Origin: Spirochaetales bacterium
Lineage (GTDB): Bacteria > Spirochaetota > Spirochaetia > Sphaerochaetales > Sphaerochaetaceae
Assembly: GCA_022784805.1 (NCBI GenBank)
Contig: JALFYG010000014.1
Coordinates: forward strand, 1 to 18,164
Length of the DNA stretch: 18,164 nt
Reading direction: 5' to 3'
Shown here one piece after another: positions 7,406-14,352 of the stretch. The notes below the pieces were generated by a model, which saw only the letters and a list, made by a program, of their open reading frames with translations, did no database searches and was not told where the DNA came from. The stretch's first letter is position 1. The number at the start of each line of letters is the position of its first letter. A program made the translations under genes and the position numbers.

Positions 7406-7423
7406 CTATATATCCATATATAG
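7406..7423. repeat. Near-perfect palindrome before the six-gene operon
   Basis: CTATATAT-CC-ATATATAG has 8-bp arms and a 2-bp centre. It lies directly ahead of the GAGGGGAG ribosome-binding site of the radical SAM gene. It could be an operator or part of an A+T-rich promoter; no clear sigma-70 promoter with good spacing is visible for the operon. Confidence 0.5.
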
Positions 7424-7438
7424 AGGGGAGATTGGGGT

Positions 7439-8641
7439 ATGAAAATAGGCATTGTTGACGCGGATTTAATTGGTCGTTACAAACATCGCTTCCCCAATTT
7501 AGTATGTGAAAAGATTTCTGGTTATTGGAAAAAGAAGAATGCAGAAGTGAAACTTCTTTTGGATTATGATAATCTCGACGATTATGATGAGGTTTACATC
7601 TCAAAGGTTTTCACAGATACTCCTGTTCCCGAATGGATAAGTAATGGTGTTGATATGGAATCTGCAAAATCTAGTCTCCCTTCAAATATTCATGTTGGGG
7701 GAACAGGCTTCTTTTTTGCAAAAGCACCTAATTTGCCTGACGAAATAGAACACCATATGCCTGACTATCATCTCTATGATGAGTGGATTACATCAACAGT
7801 CGAAAGTGCAAAAAAGAATGCAGAACTAACAGGTAATCCTTTACCCAAGAATTATATGCTTCAATTCAAAGAATATACGAATTATAGCATTGGGTTTATG
7901 ACTAGAGGCTGTTTTAGAAAATGCAAATTCTGTGTTAACCAGAAGTATGATAGGGTCTTTCTTCACTCTCCTCTAGAAGAGTTTCTTGATCCATCTCGCC
8001 CTAAAATATGCCTTTTAGATGATAATGTTTTAGGATGTAGCCATTGGAAAGAGATACTTGAAGCATTACGTGCTACAGGAAAGCCTTTTAAGTTCAAACA
8101 AGGAATTGATGAGCGCCTCTTGACACCTGAAAAATGCGAATTGCTATTTTCTTCTAAGTATGACGGTGATTTTACTTTTGCTTTTGATAACATAGCTGAT
8201 TATGACCTCATTCATGAAAAACTGAAGATGTTACGAAAATATGCGGAATCAAAGACTATTAAGTTTTATGTCCTAGTAGGATTTGAAAGTACAGATGCCA
8301 AAGACATTGAAAATGCATTTAAGAGGATTGCTCTTTTGATGGAATACAAATGTCTACCGTACATAATGAGATATCAAGACAAAAACTATCAACCTTGGAA
8401 AGAATCTAAATATCGAGGAATGTACGTTACACTTGCCAGATGGGCAAATCAGCCTAGTTTCTTGAAAAAAAAGAGTTTTAGACAGTACTGTGAAGCTAAT
8501 CAGGAATATGCAGCAAATCCTAAAGAATTATGTGCATCTATGAGAGCTCTTATTGATTTTGAAAAAGAAAATCCGGATATAGCTAAAAAGTATTTTGATC
8601 TTAGATTCGATGGAATCTATGATCATAATTATCAAAATTAG
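7439..8641 (+). CDS. Radical SAM protein, first gene of the six-gene system
   Basis: 400 residues. The [4Fe-4S] motif is plain: GCFRKCKFC with C158, C162 and C165 (CxxxCxxC), followed by LLDDN at 192-196 and QGIDERLL at 221-228, as in MiaB/B12-type radical SAM barrels. Residues 1-65 (IGIVDAD, PNLVCEKISGYW, YDEVYISKVF) form a Rossmann-like domain resembling the cobalamin-binding-like domain of this group, but no DxHxxG cobalamin ligand motif is present. It resembles a poorly characterised radical SAM family I associate with gut bacteria and phages (N-terminal fold, GGTG and PDYxLY segments around 88-112). The reaction is unknown. The ribosome-binding site GAGGGGAG precedes the ATG. It leads a + strand operon, with only 17 nt before the next gene. 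Domain call firm; substrate unknown; modification of a nucleic acid or peptide is conceivable. Confidence 0.88.
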   Translation: MKIGIVDADLIGRYKHRFPNLVCEKISGYWKKKNAEVKLLLDYDNLDDYDEVYISKVFTDTPVPEWISNGVDMESAKSSLPSNIHVGGTGFFFAKAPNLPDEIEHHMPDYHLYDEWITSTVESAKKNAELTGNPLPKNYMLQFKEYTNYSIGFMTRGCFRKCKFCVNQKYDRVFLHSPLEEFLDPSRPKICLLDDNVLGCSHWKEILEALRATGKPFKFKQGIDERLLTPEKCELLFSSKYDGDFTFAFDNIADYDLIHEKLKMLRKYAESKTIKFYVLVGFESTDAKDIENAFKRIALLMEYKCLPYIMRYQDKNYQPWKESKYRGMYVTLARWANQPSFLKKKSFRQYCEANQEYAANPKELCASMRALIDFEKENPDIAKKYFDLRFDGIYDHNYQN

Positions 8642-8658
8642 GTTTAGGAGTCACTTGT

Positions 8659-9675
8659 ATGAGATACGACATTTTACCTGTTGATAAAGTAGAACTTGAT
8701 ATTGAAAATCCAAGAATCAAACATTTCTTGTCCATTTATTCTGGAAAACAACTAACAAGTGAAAACCTAGCTTTAGCATTAGCAGGTGGTGCTGATGATG
8801 ATAATGGTTCTAAATATAACGCTCTTAAAGAATCTATCAGGAAAAATGGAGGAATATTTACTCCTATAATTGTAAATCATATCACAATAGATGATAGGTA
8901 CGTCGTTATTGAGGGTAATACCAGGTTAAAGTTTTACCAAGAGTTTCTTCAGAAAGAGCAAGATAAAAAATGGAGTACAATAATTTCGATTGTATATGAT
9001 GATATGAGCGAAGATGAAAAACACGCTATAAGACTTCAAGCTCATATGGTCGGTTCTAGAGACTGGGATCCTTTCTCAAAAGCGAAGTATTTAGACTATC
9101 TTTACAACACTGAAAAGAAATCTATGGAGTACTTAAAGGTGTTTTGTGGAGGGCAACAAAGTTACATTCTGCATCTCATTCATGCCTATAATGATATGTC
9201 AAAATACTATGCAGATCCTGCAACTCAAGAGGGAGAAAAAGTAGACCCTCAAAAGTTTTCTTATTATTTTGAAGCTCAAAAGAATAGATGCAATGATGCA
9301 TTAAGTATCCATGGATACGACATGAATGATTTTACTTCTTGGGTTCTTACAGAAAAGATTGAAAGAGCAGAACATGTAAGGAATTTACCAAAAATTCTTG
9401 GAGACGAAGAGTTACGTAATATATTCCTGAAGCAAGGTTCTTCTGCCGCAATAAGAAAGCTTGAAGAGCAAGAGGTTGGAGCCAAAAAACTAAGTAAAAC
9501 AGACACGTATAAAATGGTCCATGAATTAAGCAAACGTCTAAATATGATTCCATACAAAGAAGTAATTAGTCTGAAAACAAATCCAAAATATAAATACAGA
9601 AAAGAAGATCTCTTTGATCTACAAAAAGAACTTAATGGTTTGATGTCCGATTTAAAGGAAGAAGAAAATGAGTGA
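8659..9675 (+). CDS. ParB/Srx-fold protein A
   Basis: 338 residues with a ParB-type N-terminal domain: ENPR at 16-19, SIRKNGGIFTPI at 59-70, and EGNTR at 85-89 (the position of the GxRR nucleotide-binding box of ParB). LQAHMVGSRDWDPFSKAKYL at 126-145 corresponds to the ParB segment before the helix-turn-helix, which probably lies around 150-180. The C-terminal ~150 residues are helical and charged. It is not a chromosome-partition ParB: no ParA lies beside it and the box is GNTR. A homologous second copy is the fifth gene of the operon. Ribosome-binding site TAGGAG lies 12 nt upstream, and its stop overlaps the next start by 8 nt. ParB-fold domains can bind CTP, cleave DNA or act as nucleotide-using enzymes; which applies here cannot be read from sequence. 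Confidence 0.85.
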   Translation: MRYDILPVDKVELDIENPRIKHFLSIYSGKQLTSENLALALAGGADDDNGSKYNALKESIRKNGGIFTPIIVNHITIDDRYVVIEGNTRLKFYQEFLQKEQDKKWSTIISIVYDDMSEDEKHAIRLQAHMVGSRDWDPFSKAKYLDYLYNTEKKSMEYLKVFCGGQQSYILHLIHAYNDMSKYYADPATQEGEKVDPQKFSYYFEAQKNRCNDALSIHGYDMNDFTSWVLTEKIERAEHVRNLPKILGDEELRNIFLKQGSSAAIRKLEEQEVGAKKLSKTDTYKMVHELSKRLNMIPYKEVISLKTNPKYKYRKEDLFDLQKELNGLMSDLKEEENE

Positions 9676-10078
9676 ATCCCAGGAACATTATAATTATGTA
9701 TGTAGAATTATTAAGTACGTACAAAGATATATTGCTCCTGAAAAGAAATCTTGGCTGAAAGCAGATTTATTTGGATGCGAAAAGCCGAGTCTGATATATA
9801 ACAAATATGTTCCTGATGTTATGTATTGCGATAATGATACACTAATTATTGGAGAAGCAAAGACTATAAAAGACTACAACACAGAACATAGTTATAAACA
9901 ATATGAAGCGTATATGAAGGAATGTTCTCTTTTTCCGGGAGAAGCAATAATCGTTGTCTATGTTCCTTGGCAGCTTTCCATTTCAGCTTCCAATCATTTT
10001 AAGCTTTTAAAAGAAAAGTATTCATGCAATCCGGAGATTATTATTTTGTCTGACCTCGAAATGGAGGTGCAGTTATGA
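9668..10078 (+). CDS. Small PD-(D/E)xK nuclease-like protein
   Basis: 136 residues, a stand-alone restriction-endonuclease fold. Seen: P49-D50, then E63-A-K65 in IIGEAKT, then Q78 in YKQYEAY, i.e. the PD...ExK...Q pattern, with the expected strand (GEAIIVVYVP) after it. The family is close to the VRR-NUC and similar compact nucleases that often accompany SNF2 helicases. It overlaps the preceding gene by 8 nt and the helicase gene by 4 nt (ATGA), so stoichiometric synthesis and a physical partnership with the helicase are likely. Catalytic residues look intact. Its target (branched, modified or unmodified DNA) is unknown. Confidence 0.82.
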   Translation: MSESQEHYNYVCRIIKYVQRYIAPEKKSWLKADLFGCEKPSLIYNKYVPDVMYCDNDTLIIGEAKTIKDYNTEHSYKQYEAYMKECSLFPGEAIIVVYVPWQLSISASNHFKLLKEKYSCNPEIIILSDLEMEVQL

Positions 10079-11559
10079 GTTGTATAATAAGAAGAGCTTC
10101 ACTAAACTTAAACGTGACACAAAAAGCTTTTCCATATCAAGTAGAGGCCTTTAATGCAGTTAAGGACCTTCCATATTCTGCTATATTCCATGAACAAGGT
10201 TTAGGAAAGACAAAAATCGCAATTGACCTATGTTTATATTGGCTTGAAAAAAAAGACATAGACACCGTCGTTATTGTTACAAAAAAACAGCTCGTAAAGA
10301 ATTGGGATGATGAATTTAAATTTCACACCCATATTAAACCATCAATAATGTCCAATAAACGCTCTGACAATTACTTAATCTTTAATGGAATTTCAGAAGT
10401 TATAATTACTAATTTCGAAGCTGTTATGGTTGAGCAGGAACGCTTTGAACTGTTTTTAAAGTGTAGACATGTCGCTGTAATTCTTGATGAATCGACAAAG
10501 ATAAAGAACCCTGAGTCAAAAATTTCTCAATGCTTTTTCAGTCTATCTGACGGATTCAAATTTAAAACAATAATGACAGGTACTCCTGTTGCAAATAGAC
10601 CATACGATATTTGGGCACAAATCTATTTCTTAGATAAAGGAAAGTCTCTTGGAGAAGATTTTATTGCATTCAAAAAACAACATGATTTATCAAACAAACT
10701 GCAATCTGATCTGGACTTGCGGAATACCTTTGAAAACAATGTAGGGGAAGTATTTAATAAGATTTCTAGTTTCTCTGTAAGGGAAACAAAAAAGAGTTGC
10801 GCAATTGATTTACCTCAAAAAAGCTTTCACACAATCCTTGCTGATTTTGAAGGAAGACAACATGAGCTTTATCAAAAGATAGTGAAAGAATGTCAAGTTG
10901 AAGTATACAAAGACGGAAGTTTGATTCTTGATAATGATGAAGAGTGTCTAAAAAGACTTTTAAGGCTTAATCAAGTTGCATCTAATCCTAGTCTTATTGA
11001 CGACTCCTATAACAGAACATCAGGAAAAGAAAAAGCATTAGATTCTTTACTGAATGAAATAATTGAACGGAAAGAGAAAGTCATTATTTGGTCAAGTTAT
11101 ATCCAGAACATCGATATACTTAAAGATAGATACAAATGTTATGGTGCAGTAAAAATACATGGAAGAATGGCCATTGAAGATAGGAACAAAGCAGTAGATA
11201 AGTTTAAAAAAGATGAAACTTGTAGAGTATTATTCGCGACACCTCAAGCAGCGAAAGAGGGTCTAACATTAACAGTAGCAAATAATGCTATTTTTTATGA
11301 TAGAACATTTAACCTGGATGATTATCTCCAGGCCCAAGATAGAATACACAGAATATCTCAAAAAAAGAATTGCTTTATTTACATCATTAAAATACATAAC
11401 AGCATTGATGATTGGATCGATGCTCTGTTGGTTGCCAAACAGCAAGCTGCATTCCTAGCACAAGGAGACATTTCAAAGGATGAATATAAAGCTTTGGCAG
11501 ACTATTCTTATTCGCAATTGATCAAAAACATTCTAGAGGAGGCGGAAGGTCATGAGTAA
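10075..11559 (+). CDS. SNF2-family helicase/translocase
   Basis: 494 residues, a compact two-lobe superfamily 2 motor. Motifs in order: YQ at 21-22, Walker A EQGLGKT at 40-46, DEST at 138-141 (in place of DEAH), TGTP at 168-171, IHGRM at 361-365, and motif VI QAQDRIHRISQ at 419-429 with its arginine fingers. SNF2 proteins translocate on double-stranded DNA and remodel bound protein; with a nuclease partner they occur in phage replication modules and several restriction-like defence systems. There is no long N- or C-terminal extension, so target choice is probably supplied by neighbouring proteins. It starts at an ATGA overlap and ends with an 8-nt overlap into the second ParB-like gene. Confidence 0.92.
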   Translation: MSCIIRRASLNLNVTQKAFPYQVEAFNAVKDLPYSAIFHEQGLGKTKIAIDLCLYWLEKKDIDTVVIVTKKQLVKNWDDEFKFHTHIKPSIMSNKRSDNYLIFNGISEVIITNFEAVMVEQERFELFLKCRHVAVILDESTKIKNPESKISQCFFSLSDGFKFKTIMTGTPVANRPYDIWAQIYFLDKGKSLGEDFIAFKKQHDLSNKLQSDLDLRNTFENNVGEVFNKISSFSVRETKKSCAIDLPQKSFHTILADFEGRQHELYQKIVKECQVEVYKDGSLILDNDEECLKRLLRLNQVASNPSLIDDSYNRTSGKEKALDSLLNEIIERKEKVIIWSSYIQNIDILKDRYKCYGAVKIHGRMAIEDRNKAVDKFKKDETCRVLFATPQAAKEGLTLTVANNAIFYDRTFNLDDYLQAQDRIHRISQKKNCFIYIIKIHNSIDDWIDALLVAKQQAAFLAQGDISKDEYKALADYSYSQLIKNILEEAEGHE

Positions 11560-12571
11560 TAATGATGATAAGTTGAAGAACTCAATTACTATTGGAAAGC
11601 AAAAAATTTTCTATGAAGTATGTGAATTACCTCAGTCAGAACTAAAGTTTTACCCAGAAAATCCACGTGTTTACAGTGCTCTTAATTCAGATGGAACAAT
11701 CCCCTCACAGGAAGTCATTGAAGAACATATGATAAAACAGGAACATGTCCGTCAGTTAAAAGATGATATCGAAAAAAATGGAGGACTAATAGAACCTATT
11801 TTTGTAAGGAATGAAGATTTTGTGGTATTGGAAGGAAATAGCCGATTAGCTGCCTATCGAATACTTGCAAAAAGCAATCCTGTGGAATGGGGTAAGATCA
11901 AGTGTAATCTTCTACCTAAAGACATCTCAGAAGAAATGGTTTTTAAGCTAATCGGACAATTCCACATAAAGGGTAAAAAACCATGGGATCCTTATGAGCA
12001 AGCCAGTTACCTTTATCGAAGAAGCAAAGAAACAAAAATTCCAATTGAACAAATTGCAGAAGATTTAAATTTGAAAGTATCAGACGCAAAGAAAATGGTT
12101 GATGCCGTGGATCTCATGAATAAGTATGGGGAGCCGGATAATCACAAATATAGCTATTACATGGAATATGTAAAGGATCCTTCTATTAAAAGAATTAGGA
12201 ATCATATTGAAGGAATAGATGAGAAAATAATAGGTCAAATCCAAAAAGGAGAGATTAAAAGGGCAGAAGATATTAGACTTTTGGGAAAAGTTGCCAAAGT
12301 TGAGAATAAAGAATCTAAGAAACTCGTGAAACTAATCGTTGAAGGTAAGAAATCAATATATGAAGCACATGAGAAATTAGATGAAAGTGGACAATTCGAA
12401 ACTTCTGTAACAAAGCTAAAAACTTTCAAGAAGTATATTAATGAGGACAGTTTTGAAAAGAATGTATTAAGTAGCAAGGATACAGCAGATAAAGCAAAGT
12501 TTGAGATAAAGAAAATCATTTCCCGTTTGAGTTCTATAGAAAAGAAAATCGAAAATGAACAGTTTAATTAA
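11552..12571 (+). CDS. ParB/Srx-fold protein B, paralogue of protein A
   Basis: 339 residues, nearly the same length and layout as the second gene: ENPR at 36-39, KNGGLIEPI at 75-83, EGNSR at 94-98, and GQFHIKGKKPWDPYEQASYL at 135-154. A clearer helix-turn-helix follows (IPIEQIAEDLNLKVSDAKKM, about 163-182). KYSYYMEY at 199-206 echoes KFSYYFEA in protein A, so the two share more than the ParB core and probably arose by duplication. Residues 11-30 form an N-terminal extension and the C-terminus is lysine-rich and coiled-coil-like. The conserved HTH suggests sequence-specific DNA binding. Overlaps with both neighbours indicate coupled translation; hetero-dimerisation with protein A is inferred. 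Confidence 0.85.
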   Translation: MSNNDDKLKNSITIGKQKIFYEVCELPQSELKFYPENPRVYSALNSDGTIPSQEVIEEHMIKQEHVRQLKDDIEKNGGLIEPIFVRNEDFVVLEGNSRLAAYRILAKSNPVEWGKIKCNLLPKDISEEMVFKLIGQFHIKGKKPWDPYEQASYLYRRSKETKIPIEQIAEDLNLKVSDAKKMVDAVDLMNKYGEPDNHKYSYYMEYVKDPSIKRIRNHIEGIDEKIIGQIQKGEIKRAEDIRLLGKVAKVENKESKKLVKLIVEGKKSIYEAHEKLDESGQFETSVTKLKTFKKYINEDSFEKNVLSSKDTADKAKFEIKKIISRLSSIEKKIENEQFN

Positions 12572-13226
12572 CACTTTTTTTACAAAAGAATATGAAGATA
12601 GTGTGAACAAATCCTTGCTTGAACGAGATTTTTCTTTATCTCAGCAAGAAATAGTCGCTTACATTGATGATGTTATCTCCATACCTATCACTGATTATTT
12701 GGAATGGATCGATAACCATACATTTTTAGGTATTGATTCTTCCGATATGCTGCAAATAAGTTCATTCGAAGCAGTTTTTTATGGTGTTGTTGACTGTATG
12801 CTTATCGATGGAGACAAAGGTTATAAATTCATTGATATCGGCAAACTTCTTTTAAACGATGGAATCCCGAGAAAAAAAGGTGCTTATACAAAATACGGGG
12901 AGAATAATGCGAAAACAGCGGAATACATGGGTTACCTGTTCTCGGTGAAACAACGTTATTTCGTAAGTTGTCTTGGATATGCTTTAAAATGGATAGATAA
13001 AGAGAAACAAGATAAGTTGTATACCCGATTACTGATGCGAACAAATCTATTTAAGGCAATATATTTGATGACAAAAAACGGAGAGATTTCTCTGCGAGAA
13101 TTGTTTGATTTTCTCTCAGACAAAACATACTTACGAAGAAGAGGTGGAACCAAAAAAATCCTGTATTCTATGATGAACTCAGAAGAATTTGATTTTACTC
13201 AGATATTCTCAAAAGTCTTATTTTGA
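12555..13226 (+). CDS. Unrecognised protein, last gene of the six-gene system
   Basis: 223 residues, family not recognised. No signal peptide or membrane segment. The first ~75 residues are acidic and mainly helical. Residues 90-128 contain FIDIGKLLL and YGENNAKTAEYMGYL, which with the following KQRYFVSCLGYALKW resemble the winged-helix-like segments seen in some restriction-associated proteins. The C-terminal part is basic (KTYLRRRGGTKK, about 191-202) and could contact nucleic acid. The start overlaps the preceding ParB-like gene by 17 nt, tying it firmly to the operon. It may be the specificity or effector subunit, but this is inference. No obvious terminator follows; degraded restriction-gene sequence begins about 20 nt downstream. 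Confidence 0.8.
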   Translation: MNSLINTFFTKEYEDSVNKSLLERDFSLSQQEIVAYIDDVISIPITDYLEWIDNHTFLGIDSSDMLQISSFEAVFYGVVDCMLIDGDKGYKFIDIGKLLLNDGIPRKKGAYTKYGENNAKTAEYMGYLFSVKQRYFVSCLGYALKWIDKEKQDKLYTRLLMRTNLFKAIYLMTKNGEISLRELFDFLSDKTYLRRRGGTKKILYSMMNSEEFDFTQIFSKVLF

Positions 13227-13243
13227 GAAACCTTTTATCTATG

Positions 13244-13609
13244 CTAAGCCATATGTTCTGCCGGAAGGATAGTCAATGAGGCTGTAATTACAAGGAATAA
13301 AGCTATTGTCATCTTGAAGGGGGGTGCGGCAGAGAAGTCGCCGTATATGCAAAGCTTCCAAGAGGATTCCAGATACCGACTCCTGTAGGTAGCTATGCGC
13401 AAGACCGGGCGATAGCGTTCAAAAAGGGAGTGACAAAGCACATTTACTTCATTGCTGAGACAAAGGGAAGCCTGGATTCAGTGAATTTTAGATTGGTTGA
13501 TGATGCGAAGCTCAGGTGTGTGAAGAAGCTTTTCAATGACCTTTCTGATTTGGATGTGCAATACCATCAGGTGACATCATTTGAGGATCTTCTGGATAAG
13601 ATAAGCTAG
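13244..13609 (+). pseudogene. Remnant of a type III restriction enzyme R subunit (res), 3' end
   Basis: Read from about 13301 to the TAG at 13607, the frame encodes VYAKLPRGFQIPTPVGSY, AIAFKKG, KHIYFIAETKGSLDS and FEDLLDKIS. This is the C-terminal nuclease end of type III restriction R (Res) subunits. Where family members have a proline-aspartate-tryptophan (PDWAI), this copy reads QDRAI; both changes need about one base each. Just upstream, another frame (13250-13320) reads RIVNEAVITRNKAIVILKG, which loosely resembles an earlier Res segment. The two frames meet near a run of six G, and about 60 residues expected between them are missing. The gene is therefore truncated, internally deleted and probably frameshifted. 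It signals past presence of a type III restriction system at this site. Confidence 0.7.
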
Positions 13610-13630
13610 AGTATAGACCCAAAACGCCCG

Positions 13631-13674
13631 TGTTGACAAAACGTTGACAAAATGTTGACTAAACGTTGACAGAT
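13631..13674. repeat. Four tandem iteron-like repeats, 11-bp period
   Basis: GTTGAC occurs at 13632, 13643, 13654 and 13665, exactly 11 bp apart. The units are TGTTGACAAAA, CGTTGACAAAA, TGTTGACTAAA and CGTTGACAGAT. One-helical-turn spacing puts all copies on the same DNA face, as for cooperative protein binding. Lying 120-165 bp from the tRNA-Cys att core, they fit arm-type integrase sites; replication iterons or regulator sites are alternatives. Confidence 0.8.
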
Positions 13675-13681
13675 TTTGATT

Positions 13682-13740
13682 CAACTATCATGCAACTATT
13701 CTGTTGCTGTTTTGAAGCTATTTTGTTACTATACAGTAAC
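13682..13740. repeat. Further short repeats: CAACTAT pair and a GTTACT inverted repeat
   Basis: CAACTAT occurs at 13682 and 13693, again 11 bp apart. GTTACT (13725-13730) and AGTAAC (13735-13740) form an inverted repeat around ATAC. Together with the iterons these make a dense block of protein-binding-like sites leading up to the tRNA fragment. Confidence 0.6.
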
Positions 13741-13794
13741 TAAGTTGAAACAATAAGGGCCTTTTGAGAGGTAAAAAAGGGCGTCGATTAAAAC

Positions 13795-13835
13795 TGCAAA
13801 ACCGTTTTTCATCGGTTCGAATCCGATTGGCACCT
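13795..13835 (+). other. tRNA-Cys 3' half: probable right attachment site (attR) of the element
   Basis: TGCAAA (GCA anticodon and 3' side of the loop) is followed by right anticodon stem ACCGT, variable loop TTTTC, T-stem ATCGG, T-loop TTCGAAT, T-stem CCGAT, acceptor strand TGGCACC and discriminator T. U73 with GCA is specific to tRNA-Cys. No matching 5' half exists upstream: there is no GGTGCCA, and no left anticodon stem pairs with ACCGT. CCA is not encoded. Tyrosine integrases commonly recombine in the 3' half of a tRNA gene, leaving such a fragment at one end, so the element should extend leftward to an intact tRNA-Cys. The structure is seen; the att role is inferred. Confidence 0.75.
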
Positions 13836-13841
13836 ATGATG

Positions 13842-13868
13842 CTCTCTCAGAAATTTGGAGAGTTTTTT
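13842..13868 (+). terminator. Terminator of the former tRNA-Cys gene
   Basis: CTCTC (13842-13846) pairs with GAGAG (13858-13862), followed by TTTTTT. Its place 6 nt after the tRNA 3' end suggests it is the original terminator of the tRNA transcription unit, left on the chromosomal side. Confidence 0.65.
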
Positions 13869-14101
13869 ATTGCTATATAAGGAATTACTTGGTTTTAAAG
13901 TAAGGAATTTAGAGTAGTAAAGATTCCCAATTATTAATAAGTGTGTACTAACTGTGTACCGAATTTAAGAGTCTTATTTACAAATCATCTCCGAGGAGTG
14001 AAGTATTAAAAGGTATTTTTGTTGGAAAAAAGAAGACTCCCTTGATCGATTTTTATTTATGTTTGACAGAAACCAGAAAAAAGGCGATATTTAGATAAAG
14101 A
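13869..14101. other. Non-coding A+T-rich interval
   Basis: No open frame of credible composition on either strand. GTGTGTACTAACTGTGTACC (13940-13959) holds two TGTGTAC copies 11 bp apart. No tRNA, promoter or other signal is evident. Confidence 0.5.
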
Positions 14102-14298
14102 CATAGCCGATGTACGGTTAGTCTTTATAGTTGGAATTAAATCCCGCTTATTTGGACTTTTTGGAGCGGGATTCTTCTAACACCCTTATTAGGGAAAGTA
14201 GTGAATACACTACTTTAAGAATAAGAAAAAATAGGTCTGGAATTAGTTCAAGGATTTTTCTAGAAGACTTAAAAGACAACTAACCGTATATCGCTATG
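14102..14298. mobile_element. 197-bp inverted-repeat element (MITE-like) or structured RNA
   Basis: The ends are inverted copies: CATAGCCGATGTACGGTTAG from 14102 matches the complement of 14279-14298, giving about 20 bp with one bulge and one G-T pair. TACGGTTAGT/ACTAACCGTA (14113-14122, 14279-14288) is perfect. Inside are three more hairpins: AATCCCGC/GCGGGATT (14140-14147, 14166-14173); AAAGTAGTG-AATA-CACTACTTT (14195-14216), flanked by CTTATT/AATAAG; and TCTGGAA/TTCTAGA. No coding capacity. No clear target-site duplication is visible. A non-autonomous transposable unit or a folded RNA both fit. Confidence 0.55.
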
Positions 14299-14320
14299 GC
14301 TGAACATTAATCAAAACATC

Positions 14321-14346
14321 GAAAAGGGGCCAGATTATAGGCCCCT
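14321..14346 (-). terminator. Terminator of the membrane-protein operon
   Basis: On the minus strand AGGGGCC (14346-14340) pairs with GGCCCCT (14331-14325) across TATAATCT, then TTTTC, 7 nt after the stop codon of the Pr6Pr-like gene. Confidence 0.7.
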
Positions 14347-14352
14347 GATGCT

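Noticed and set aside
8659..12571. Chromosome or plasmid partition (ParABS) genes
   Set aside because: No ParA ATPase lies in the window, the ParB box is EGNxR, and the genes are interleaved with a nuclease and a helicase.
7439..13226. Assignment to Dnd, Ssp, Dpd, DISARM or BREX
   Set aside because: The characteristic genes of each (e.g. the DndA/C/D set, DpdA transglycosylase, DISARM methylase and DUF1998 genes, BREX PglX/PglZ) are absent; only the SNF2-plus-nuclease theme is shared.
13631..13699. CRISPR array
   Set aside because: Repeats are 6-11 bp with no spacers of CRISPR length and no cas genes nearby.
13760..13835. Intact tRNA-Cys gene
   Set aside because: CCTTTTGAGAGGTAAAAAAGG just upstream looks a little like a D-arm, but no acceptor 5' strand and no left anticodon stem complementary to ACCGT exist, so only the 3' half is present.
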